Source: Chitinophaga dinghuensis
Lineage (GTDB): Bacteria; Bacteroidota; Bacteroidia; Chitinophagales; Chitinophagaceae
Reading direction: 5' to 3'
DNA length: 64,000 nucleotides
NCBI RefSeq assembly: GCF_003259435.1
Contig: NZ_QLMA01000001.1
Location: forward strand, 744,001 to 808,000
Part shown: piece after piece, positions 23,705 through 31,938 of the stretch
Layout of the letters: the number at the start of each line of letters is the position of its first letter
How positions within the stretch are numbered: the first letter of the stretch is position 1
Program-made: the position numbers and the translations under genes
Notes under the pieces: model-generated
What the model saw: the letters and a program-made list of their open reading frames with translations, nothing else
Told to the model about the DNA's origin: nothing
Database searches by the model: none

Positions 23705-25546
23705 ATGCCTCCAAAACGATATTACGCTTTACTGTTAATATGCTTTCTGTTGCCTGCAGTAGGTTTTGCACAACAAATTCTGAACCGCACCATGGATGTG
23801 GACATACGGAATAAGTCACTCGCCACTGCATTGCAACTGATAGGCAAGAAAGGAAACTTCACTTTTTCGTATATCAGTAACAGTATCCCTCAGGATAGCC
23901 TCGTTACTATCATTGAAAAAGGAAAAACAGTCCGGCAAATATTGGATAAATTGTTGGATGGAAACTATCAGTATAAGGAATACAATAATTACCTGATCCT
24001 TCAAGTCAAGCCACCAGGGCAGTTCTTCTATGTCTCGGGATTTGTCACGGACCGGGAAACAGGACAGCGCATTTCCAATGCGACGGTCTATGAACGACAC
24101 CAACTCATTTCTACTTTTACGAATAACGAAGGTTATTACAGGCTGCGGTTAAGGGATAAATATCCCGCCGCAGCCATCAGTGTTTCTAAGGACCTCTATG
24201 CGGATACCTCTCTTCTGCTCCCCATCAGCAACGATCAGACAGTCAATGTAACGATATCTCCCTATACCCGCATGCTACCCACTGTGGAGATAACCGGTCA
24301 TTCACAGGTAGAAAAAACATGGTTTGGTAAACTCCTTCTTTCCTCCAAACTTCGGCAACAGAGCGATAACCTCCGTCACTTCTTTGCGGATAAGCCCTAC
24401 CAGGTATCCCTGATACCCGGACTCGGTACGCATGGCCGCATGGGAGGACAGGTAGCCAATAAATTCTCTCTTAATGTGCTGGGTGGTTACACTGCAGGCG
24501 TAGATGGTGTGGAACTGGCAGGGGCCTTCAACATCGTGAAAAATGATGTACACAATGTACAGGTAGCCGGATTACTTAATATGACTGGTGGTAAAATGAT
24601 TGGTGTACAGTTAGCCGGACTGCATAACAACGTGCTGGATTCCATGCATGGTGTACAGTTAGCAGGGATTTCCAATAACATTATCGGTTCTCAGAAAGGA
24701 GTGCAGATCAGTGGCGCCGTACAAAGAGTAGAGAAAAATATGACTGGTGTGCAGGCAGCCGGACTAATTTCCAGCACCTATGGAAAGGTAGATGGACTGC
24801 AGCTTTCTGGCGCATGCAACTTTGCAATGGACTCCCTGTATGGCGTTCAGGTAGCTGGCATACTGAACAGCGCAGAGAATGTACATGGTCTGCAGGCTAC
24901 TGCCGGCGGTAACCTGAGTGCCAATATGCATGGATTGCAGGTAGCCGGCATATTTAATATTGCCCATAACGTAGAAGGTACCCAGGTATCCACTTTTTTC
25001 AACAGAGCGCGCTATGTAAAAGGCGTACAAATTGGCTTTGTCAATGTTGCAGACAGTACTACCGGTTATATGATCGGATTTATCAACATTGTAAAGAAAG
25101 GGTATCATAAATTATCTGTTTCCAGCACAGACCTTGTGCCATTCAATGTTTCCTGGAAAAGCGGAAGTGCAAAACTATACAGTATTCTGTCCGGTGGTAT
25201 GAGTCTGGAAGATCCGGGACGCTCCTTTGTATTGGGATATGGTATCGGTAGAGAGATGTTGATGCATCCGCATTACAGCGTGACTGCGGAGTTATCTGCA
25301 CAGACGTATCATCAGTCCGGCACAAGCGATGAGTTTCAGGTATATCGGGCCTCCGGGGCATTCTTATATAAGCCAAGAAAAGGGCTGGCCATTTTTGCAG
25401 GACCAGTTATATCCGCTGCTGTCCTGGATAAAACTACTCGACCGGAACTACCTGTTTCACCATTACCCGGTAAAAATTATTTAGGATTTGGCAACGGAGA
25501 TACCCGTCTGTGGCTAGGTTGGCAGATTGGAGTTACTATATTCTAA
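23705..25546 (+). CDS. STN-domain protein with LA_2272-like surface repeats
   Basis: A 613-residue exported protein. Signal peptide at 1-23; secretin/TonB N-terminal (STN) domain at about 24-100; carboxypeptidase-regulatory-like domain at about 104-185; then roughly twelve repeats of about 16 residues at 266-460, pattern G-V-Q-L-A-G-L-x-N-x. The C-terminal ~130 residues resemble an outer-membrane beta-strand region ending in Phe. The repeats resemble those of the LA_2272 family (Leptospira), a name I recall from annotation pipelines. No SusC plug or barrel is present, so it takes the receptor's place behind sigma/FecR. Function unknown. Confidence 0.72.
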   Translation: MPPKRYYALLLICFLLPAVGFAQQILNRTMDVDIRNKSLATALQLIGKKGNFTFSYISNSIPQDSLVTIIEKGKTVRQILDKLLDGNYQYKEYNNYLILQVKPPGQFFYVSGFVTDRETGQRISNATVYERHQLISTFTNNEGYYRLRLRDKYPAAAISVSKDLYADTSLLLPISNDQTVNVTISPYTRMLPTVEITGHSQVEKTWFGKLLLSSKLRQQSDNLRHFFADKPYQVSLIPGLGTHGRMGGQVANKFSLNVLGGYTAGVDGVELAGAFNIVKNDVHNVQVAGLLNMTGGKMIGVQLAGLHNNVLDSMHGVQLAGISNNIIGSQKGVQISGAVQRVEKNMTGVQAAGLISSTYGKVDGLQLSGACNFAMDSLYGVQVAGILNSAENVHGLQATAGGNLSANMHGLQVAGIFNIAHNVEGTQVSTFFNRARYVKGVQIGFVNVADSTTGYMIGFINIVKKGYHKLSVSSTDLVPFNVSWKSGSAKLYSILSGGMSLEDPGRSFVLGYGIGREMLMHPHYSVTAELSAQTYHQSGTSDEFQVYRASGAFLYKPRKGLAIFAGPVISAAVLDKTTRPELPVSPLPGKNYLGFGNGDTRLWLGWQIGVTIF

Positions 25547-25618
25547 TTTTTTTTGTGAAGTGGTAGGGGTATGTATTTAGTAGCGTGTCGTAAATACGAA
25601 CGACTAATAAATACAGTA

Positions 25619-26647
25619 ATGAAAAAAATATTTTTATCCCTGCTGCTTGCAATGACAATGCTGGAAATGCAAGCCCAGAACAACTCTTATGCGCCAGCGC
25701 ATCTTAGTTTGATATACCCGCTGTCTACCAATGGAAGACACGCTGCCGACTATACGAATCGATTCTCATTAAACATATTAGGCGATGTATCCCGTGGGGA
25801 AACTGGCATTGCGATTGCCGGTTTCGCTAACGTGGTCAAAGAACAGGCGCATGGCGTACAGATTGCTGGTTTCGCCAATCATATTGGAAATACCAATAAA
25901 GCTGTAACCATCGCGGGTTTTACCAATGTTATTCATCAACGGGCTGATGGAGTGATGTTATCCGGCTTCGGTAATTTTGTAAAAGAAGACATGATGGGTG
26001 TCCAGGTGGCGGGCTTCATGAATACTGCAGCCAATTCAGGCGGTACACAGGTTGCAGGCTTTATGAACAAAGCTGACAATGCAGAATTACAGGTAGCCGG
26101 ATTCATTAATATCGCGAAGAAAGTGAAAGGCGTGCAGGTAGCCGGTTTTATCAATATAGCGGACAGTAGTGAATATCCAATCGGATTAATTAACCTGGTA
26201 AAGAATGGAGAAAAGCAGATATCATTAACCGTTGATGAATCTGCTACCGCGATAGCCAGTTTTAAGTCCGGCAGCAAGCATCTCTACGGCATACTGGGCG
26301 CCGGTTATAACTTAAAAAGTCCACAACACCTGTATGCACTCCAAGCCGGGGTGGGATGGCATCTCCCGTTACTCTCACACTTACGCCTAAACGTAGAAGG
26401 AACCCAAACAGTGTTGACCGATTTCAAAAAAGGTATTTATAGCAAATGGACCATGGGCGGTTACCTGGCTTATCGCTTCGGGGATCGTATAGAATTGTTT
26501 GCAGGTCCGAATATGAACTGGGTAAGCATCAGAGATGGAGTAGGGGCTGATCTTATCGGTCATTACATCTGGACAAGAGACCGTGCAAATAATAAATTTG
26601 ATGGCATGTTCGCTGGCATGCAGGCGGGTGTACAGGTCCGTTTATAA
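25619..26647 (+). CDS. LA_2272-like surface repeat protein without STN domain
   Basis: 342 residues from ATG 25619, with signal peptide 1-20 (MLEMQAQN cleavage). Repeats run from about 63 to 195, eight or nine units of 14-16 residues with core G-V-Q-V-A-G-F-x-N. It shares the NRFSLNILG segment just before the repeats with the preceding protein. The C-terminal 145 residues have alternating aromatic strands ending VQVRL, probably an outer-membrane barrel or surface domain. Only 72 bases separate it from the STN-repeat gene, so it is probably in the same sigma/FecR regulon. The upstream in-frame ATG 25571 lacks signal character. Confidence 0.72.
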   Translation: MKKIFLSLLLAMTMLEMQAQNNSYAPAHLSLIYPLSTNGRHAADYTNRFSLNILGDVSRGETGIAIAGFANVVKEQAHGVQIAGFANHIGNTNKAVTIAGFTNVIHQRADGVMLSGFGNFVKEDMMGVQVAGFMNTAANSGGTQVAGFMNKADNAELQVAGFINIAKKVKGVQVAGFINIADSSEYPIGLINLVKNGEKQISLTVDESATAIASFKSGSKHLYGILGAGYNLKSPQHLYALQAGVGWHLPLLSHLRLNVEGTQTVLTDFKKGIYSKWTMGGYLAYRFGDRIELFAGPNMNWVSIRDGVGADLIGHYIWTRDRANNKFDGMFAGMQAGVQVRL

Positions 26648-26654
26648 AGCGGAA

Positions 26655-26692
26655 AAACCGTAACGCTGCTTTCCCTCACAGCGTTACGGTTT
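26655..26692. terminator. Bidirectional hairpin between convergent genes
   Basis: AAACCGTAACGCTG (26655-26668) pairs perfectly with its complement at 26679-26692, 10-base loop, A and T runs at the outer ends. Confidence 0.7.
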
Positions 26693-26697
26693 GTTCA

Positions 26698-27576
26698 TTA
26701 ATTCAAAGGAATACGCAGTATATCTGCATCCAGAAAAGCGGGCACAATAGCCGTGTTTCCGCTGAGGGTAAAGTCTGCCGGACCATTCATCAACGGGGCT
26801 TTCACCGTAGTGATCTTACCGCTGGCAATATCCAGCAAGAGTAAAATTCCCTTCTTTTCGAACGATACCCAATCAGAGATAACCAGTTGCTTTTTGTTAG
26901 CAGTCATCTCTATACCATCATAAAATCCTTTGCGCTCGCTTAAAGGAATGAAAGTATCCGGTTGTTTTTTCAGGTCAATATAACCAATGAGGCCATCCTG
27001 TGTTTTCAGGCTACCGAAGCCGCAGGCATAGAGCCGGCCACTAGTGGCATCGTAAGTCAGGCCGTTGGCGCCTCTTACATCAGACTGCAGTTTTAACGCT
27101 TCGTAACTTCCGCCAGCGTCTAAGTGAATAGTGAAAATTTTGTTGATATCGGAAGCGGAGACAAACAGCGTATGCTCATCTTTTTTGGTGAGGTCATTCA
27201 ACAGCAGCGTGCCAGTGGCGGAGAAATCGAGTGTGAAAATTTGTTTGCCTGTGGAGACATCAAACCCTTTGACCTTGTCTACGTCTGCTACGTACAGCGT
27301 ATGGCCTACGATCGCGGTGCCTTTAGGTGCATCGAGACCTGTTGCAAATACAGTTCCCTGGCCTTTTTTATCCATTTTCCAGATAACGCCATTACCATCT
27401 TTAGCTGAGGGATCGCCGCCTGCGCCAAGATCAGTGATAAAGTAACCTTGCTGAAAGGGAATAATGCTTTCAGGGGTCTTCATAAATTTGCTGCTATTCA
27501 GTTGTTGCGCTTGGGAGGTTTGGGTATAAACTGCGCCAGCCAGCAACAGTAATGCTTTTGTGATGTAGTGTTTCAT
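26698..27576 (-). CDS. Secreted beta-propeller protein (SMP-30/NHL-like)
   Basis: A 292-residue exported protein with a signal peptide ending near SQAQ (residues 20-24). Repeated segments such as DGNGVIWKMDKKGQGTVFA, TLYVADVDKVKGFDVSTGK and GRLYACGFGSLKTQDGLIGY are the G-V-x-x-D/x-x-G blades of a six-bladed propeller. SMP-30/gluconolactonases have such folds, but I do not see the full metal-ligand set, so a binding rather than lactonase role is possible. The AraC gene 80 bp upstream on the same strand may share its transcript. Confidence 0.65.
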   Translation of the reverse strand: MKHYITKALLLLAGAVYTQTSQAQQLNSSKFMKTPESIIPFQQGYFITDLGAGGDPSAKDGNGVIWKMDKKGQGTVFATGLDAPKGTAIVGHTLYVADVDKVKGFDVSTGKQIFTLDFSATGTLLLNDLTKKDEHTLFVSASDINKIFTIHLDAGGSYEALKLQSDVRGANGLTYDATSGRLYACGFGSLKTQDGLIGYIDLKKQPDTFIPLSERKGFYDGIEMTANKKQLVISDWVSFEKKGILLLLDIASGKITTVKAPLMNGPADFTLSGNTAIVPAFLDADILRIPLN

Positions 27577-27655
27577 TGCCTTATCATTTATGACAACAAA
27601 ACTACTGCGCAGATGGCCTGTGCTGATAACAGGAACCGATCAATTAATGGCAATT

Positions 27656-28546
27656 TCAGTTCATGGTTGTAGCGGTAATTTTGGGCTTCCTGGAAATTCC
27701 AGGCGTTTCTCCATAAAAGGCTTTATAGCATTTAATAAAATAGGAGGTCTGCTCAAATCCACATTCATCCGATATTTCATTAATATTCTTATCGGATTGT
27801 TGCAAGAGATAATGCGCATGTTTCAGTTTCTCATCATTGATCCACTTTTTCGGACTGGCATTATAAATACGGGAGAATTCTCTTTTAAAAGTAGAGAGGC
27901 TCAGTCCGCAAAGACTGGCGTATTCCTGTAAACTTAATGGTTTCAGCAGATTGGCTTTGATGGTCATAATCAGATGCTCGCTAGACTGGCAGAACATATG
28001 ATGAAAATAGGCCAGGATATGCCGGCGGTTTTCTCCCGAAAGCAGTAACAGTAAAACTTCTCTCAGCTTGAGCTCCAATAACAGCGATGTGTTTTCGTGT
28101 GGGCGTTCTATATACTCCAGGATGGTATTGCGCACACTGATCACCTGATCATTGCAGGCCATCACCATGGGAGCCGGTAAAATATTTTTAGTAAAGTCTA
28201 TTCCGGCGTCCTCACTGAGAAAGGATCGCAGCAGATTGTCGTCCATATGTAGTACGAGCGACTGATAGGGATCCTTGCCATCTGGCATGAGGTTGGACAT
28301 ATAGTAGGCGCCGCGTTTCAGCAGGATAATATCGCCCGGATGGGCCATGATATTCTCATCGGGCAGGTGAATTTCCTTACAACCGGAGATTTGAAAAACT
28401 AAAGTATGGGCAGTTAGAAAACCTTCTGACCTATTCGATTGTTCTACCTGTTTATAAGACGCAATGACTGATTTGCCTGAATAAGTGAGTTTTATAAGAG
28501 GAGAACCCTTGATCTGCTCTAACGCTTGTGGATATCTGGGTAGCAT
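27656..28546 (-). CDS. AraC-family transcriptional regulator
   Basis: A 296-residue regulator. The N-terminal cupin-like region (EIHLPDENIMAHPGDIILLKRG) binds an unknown ligand. The C-terminal DNA-binding domain has LQEYASLCGLSLSTFKREFSR and INEISDECGFEQTSYFIKCYK, then the tail GETPG. It is divergent from the lipoprotein at 28644 and upstream of the propeller gene, either of which could be its target. Confidence 0.9.
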   Translation of the reverse strand: MLPRYPQALEQIKGSPLIKLTYSGKSVIASYKQVEQSNRSEGFLTAHTLVFQISGCKEIHLPDENIMAHPGDIILLKRGAYYMSNLMPDGKDPYQSLVLHMDDNLLRSFLSEDAGIDFTKNILPAPMVMACNDQVISVRNTILEYIERPHENTSLLLELKLREVLLLLLSGENRRHILAYFHHMFCQSSEHLIMTIKANLLKPLSLQEYASLCGLSLSTFKREFSRIYNASPKKWINDEKLKHAHYLLQQSDKNINEISDECGFEQTSYFIKCYKAFYGETPGISRKPKITATTMN

Positions 28547-28643
28547 GTTAGTCTGAATTAGCTTGCCGGATTTATGGCATTGTATTTGGATATTATCCTT
28601 TTACAACAAATTAGCATTAGTAAATCTACAAATAATCTACTAT

Positions 28644-29045
28644 ATGAAAAAATGGTTATACTCCTTGTTGGCGCTGGTTTTGTTAACCGCAGCGAGCTGC
28701 ACGAAAACAACAAATGAAATAGTTCCAAACACAACTATCATTGTCGATGTACAATCGAATCAATGGAAGTATGATTCATCTACAGGAACATATTACATTT
28801 CGATTACCACGCCTGAAATCAACACCAGTAATAATCAATCGCATGGTATTTTAGTTGCGATGTCCAGGGACCAAACGTTATATGAGGCATTGCCTGAAGT
28901 GTATAACAATACTTCCTTCACTTACATTTATCAGCCTGGAACTGTACTTATTGAAGCGCAGGGAGTAAACGGAGCTGCTATTCAGCTACCGACATCTGCT
29001 CTTCGTTTCAAGATTACTATAATTCCGGCAAACGCCACCAATTAA
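28644..29045 (+). CDS. Small lipoprotein, unknown
   Basis: 133 residues from ATG 28644. The signal ends LLTAASCTKTTN, so Cys19 is the likely lipidation site. The mature part is Ser/Thr/Asn-rich with strand-like ISITTPEINTSNN and FTYIYQPGTVLIEAQGVNG. I recognise no family. The upstream in-frame ATG 28563 lies in non-signal sequence. It ends 23 bases before a terminator and is probably a single gene. Confidence 0.65.
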   Translation: MKKWLYSLLALVLLTAASCTKTTNEIVPNTTIIVDVQSNQWKYDSSTGTYYISITTPEINTSNNQSHGILVAMSRDQTLYEALPEVYNNTSFTYIYQPGTVLIEAQGVNGAAIQLPTSALRFKITIIPANATN

Positions 29046-29067
29046 GTTTAACCTAAATACATATACG

Positions 29068-29099
29068 AGGCTTGCTGCTTGTGCAGCAGGCCTTTTTTA
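29068..29099 (+). terminator. Terminator after the small lipoprotein
   Basis: AGGCTTGCTGC (29068-29078) pairs with GCAGCAGGCCT (29083-29093), one G-T pair, followed by T6. Confidence 0.85.
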
Positions 29100-29227
29100 T
29101 TGGTTACCGTTCATATAATTAACAGCTACTTAATAAGGATGGTCCCGTTTAATTTCCTATTTTCAGCCACCATTGCCGGAAGGCTGTGTAGCAGCCATTC
29201 CGCGGTGAACATGAAAAATAAAGGAAA

Positions 29228-31774
29228 ATGGATACCAGAAGAGATTTTATCAGAAAGGCAGCCCTACTATCCGGAGCTGCCGGCGTATGGGGCGCAATGC
29301 CCGGTTCTATACAACGGGCCTTGGCTATTGATCCCAAGCCGGGAACTACCTGGCAGGATGCAGAACATGTGGTGATCCTCATGCAGGAGAACCGTTCTTT
29401 TGACCACTGTTATGGCTCTTTGCAAGGGGTACGCGGGTACAACGATCCCAGAGCAATCACACTGCCTAATAAGAACCTGGTTTGGCTGCAAAGCAATCAT
29501 GCCGGCCAGACTTATGCCCCTTTCCGACTGAATATCAGGGATACAAAAGCCACCTGGATGTCCAGTCTCCCGCATTCCTGGAGTAACCAGGTAGATGCCC
29601 GCAATAATGGTAAATACGATAAGTGGCTGCTGGTAAAACAGAGCGGTAACCGCGACTGGGCGCCAATGCCATTGACCATGGGCTTCTACGACAGGAGAGA
29701 CATTCCTTTTTATTATTCTCTGGCAGATGCCTTCACCGTATGCGATCAGAATTTCTGTTCTTCTCTGACGGGTACTACTCCTAACCGACTGTATTTATGG
29801 ACCGGTACTCTTCGCAGCGAGCAGCAGGATGGCGCTCAGGCCAATGTTTGGAATGAAGATGTAGACTATGGCCGTGAAGCCAAATGGACCACCTTCCCGG
29901 AAAGAATGCAGGATGCAGGCGTGTCCTGGCGTATTTACCAGAATGAAATCAGTGCAGCAGGACTGGAAGGCGAAAAAGACGGACTACTGGCCAATTTCAC
30001 AGATAATCCGATTGAGTGGTTCTCTGCTTATAATGTGCGTTTTGCCAAAGGGCATATGGACTATCTGCAACGTCAGCTGAAGCAGCTCCCGGAAGAAATT
30101 GCCGCGAAGAAAAAAGAGCTGGCAGGATTGACAGCAGATTCCGACGCGTATAAGAAACTGGAACGAAGCATTGCCCGTGGCGAAAAAGAACTGGAGCAGG
30201 TGAAGAAAGATGCGGTAAAATATACGCCGGAAAACTTTGCTAAACTGTCTAACAGAGAGCAGGAATTACATCAACGTGCATTTACTACCAATATCAGCGA
30301 TCCGGATTACCATGAGCTGGAAACCCTGGAATATAAAGACGGAGATCAGGTGAGGAAAGTATCTGTGCCTAAAGGAGATATACTCCATCAGTTCAGAGAA
30401 GATGTGAATAACGGAAAATTGCCTACGGTATCCTATCTCGTTGCACCGGGGGAATTCTCGGATCATCCGGGTTCTCCGTGGTACGGCGCCTGGTATGTAT
30501 CTGAAGTACTGGATATTCTGACGAAAAAAGAAGAAGTATGGAAGAAGACCATTTTCGTTTTATGTTATGATGAGAATGATGGTTATTTCGACCACGTTCC
30601 TCCATTTACCGCTCCGCACAAACCGGGCACCGGTAAGGTTTCCGCTGGCATCGATACCGCTTTGGAATATGTATCGCTGGAAGAAGAAGAAAAGAAAAAA
30701 TATATCGGGAAGGATTATCACAGAGAAAGTCCGATAGGCTTGGGCTATCGTGTTCCGCTGGTGATTGCGTCGCCTTGGAGTCGCGGTGGCTATGTGAATT
30801 CAGAAGTATGTGATCATACCTCCATTATTCAGTTCCTGGAGAATTTCCTGAAACATAAGACCGGTAAAGATATTAAGGAAACGAATATTTCCGACTGGCG
30901 CAGAACTGTTTGTGGCGATCTGAGTTCAGTATTCCGTCCTTTTAATGGAGAGCAGTTAAACTTTCCGTTTGAAGTACGCAATGAAGTAATGGAAGGCATT
31001 TACAATGCGAAGTTTAAGAAGTTGCCGGACAACTTCAAAGCCTTGACAGCAGAGGAGATTGGCGCCATTAATCATAACCCTGCCGGTTCCGGTTGGATGC
31101 CGCAACAGGAAAAGGGAACAAGACCGTCCTCTGCGTTGCCTTATCAGTTGTACACACATGGTAAACTAAGCGCCGATAAGCGTTCCTTTGAGATCAGCTT
31201 TGCTGCTGGTAATGAAGTATTTGGGAAGAAAGCGGCTGGTGCGCCTTTCAACGTATACGCGCCAGGTAATTATATCCAGGGAGATACCCATACTATGGGA
31301 CCTTTACGTACCTGGTCCTATGGCGTGAAAGCAGGCGATCGCATTGCAGATAGCTGGCCTTTGCAGGAATTCGAGAATAGTCACTATCATCTGCGCCTTT
31401 ACGGCCCGAATGGTTATTTCCGCGAGTTCCAGGGGAATGCAGCAGATCCGGCTGTTACGCTGGAGTGTGAATATGAGCGTAGTAAGATCAATCGCAATAA
31501 ACTAACGGGGAATGTGGCGCTGCAAATTACTAACCATAGCGGCGCGGCTGTAACCATCATTGCGAAAGACCTGGCCTATGGCAGGAAAGAAATGAAGCTC
31601 ACTGTGGCTGCAAAAGGTAAATCCACTTTACTGATGGATGTATCTAAGAGTGGACAGTGGTATGATTTCAGTGTAGCCGTAGCCGGTAGCAATACTTTCT
31701 CGCAACGCTTTGCAGGTAGGGTAGAATCAGGTAAAGACAGTATCAGCGATCCTTTCATGGGTAGAGTGAGCTAA
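29228..31774 (+). CDS. Phosphocholine-specific phospholipase C, Tat-exported
   Basis: An 848-residue enzyme of the PlcC/TIGR03396 type (non-haemolytic phospholipase C/acid phosphatase superfamily) that cleaves the phosphodiester of phosphatidylcholine or sphingomyelin. A Tat signal (TRRDFIRKAALLSG) is at residues 3-30. The catalytic N-terminus includes VVILMQENRSFDHCYGSLQG (Glu-Asn-Arg-Ser site) and DENDGYFDHVPP. The C-terminal ~190 residues form two DUF756-like beta domains. The middle has an unusual Lys/Glu-rich helical insert (residues ~280-330). Substrate specificity is by family only. Confidence 0.9.
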   Translation: MDTRRDFIRKAALLSGAAGVWGAMPGSIQRALAIDPKPGTTWQDAEHVVILMQENRSFDHCYGSLQGVRGYNDPRAITLPNKNLVWLQSNHAGQTYAPFRLNIRDTKATWMSSLPHSWSNQVDARNNGKYDKWLLVKQSGNRDWAPMPLTMGFYDRRDIPFYYSLADAFTVCDQNFCSSLTGTTPNRLYLWTGTLRSEQQDGAQANVWNEDVDYGREAKWTTFPERMQDAGVSWRIYQNEISAAGLEGEKDGLLANFTDNPIEWFSAYNVRFAKGHMDYLQRQLKQLPEEIAAKKKELAGLTADSDAYKKLERSIARGEKELEQVKKDAVKYTPENFAKLSNREQELHQRAFTTNISDPDYHELETLEYKDGDQVRKVSVPKGDILHQFREDVNNGKLPTVSYLVAPGEFSDHPGSPWYGAWYVSEVLDILTKKEEVWKKTIFVLCYDENDGYFDHVPPFTAPHKPGTGKVSAGIDTALEYVSLEEEEKKKYIGKDYHRESPIGLGYRVPLVIASPWSRGGYVNSEVCDHTSIIQFLENFLKHKTGKDIKETNISDWRRTVCGDLSSVFRPFNGEQLNFPFEVRNEVMEGIYNAKFKKLPDNFKALTAEEIGAINHNPAGSGWMPQQEKGTRPSSALPYQLYTHGKLSADKRSFEISFAAGNEVFGKKAAGAPFNVYAPGNYIQGDTHTMGPLRTWSYGVKAGDRIADSWPLQEFENSHYHLRLYGPNGYFREFQGNAADPAVTLECEYERSKINRNKLTGNVALQITNHSGAAVTIIAKDLAYGRKEMKLTVAAKGKSTLLMDVSKSGQWYDFSVAVAGSNTFSQRFAGRVESGKDSISDPFMGRVS

Positions 31775-31791
31775 TAATGCAGATTTATAGG

Positions 31792-31840
31792 GAGGCCTGT
31801 TAAAAAGATGAATTCTTTTTAACAGGCCTCTTTTCTTTTT
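31792..31840 (+). terminator. Terminator after the phospholipase gene
   Basis: A perfect 17-bp stem GAGGCCTGTTAAAAAGA (31792-31808) with its complement at 31814-31830, then a T-rich tract. Confidence 0.9.
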
Positions 31841-31938
31841 ATTAAATAAATTATATATTTATGAAATAACCCTTTCTTCCGTTGTAATCGATCATTGCAA
31901 AAGTTTCAGATACTCTTTATTTAACCAAAAAACGAACA

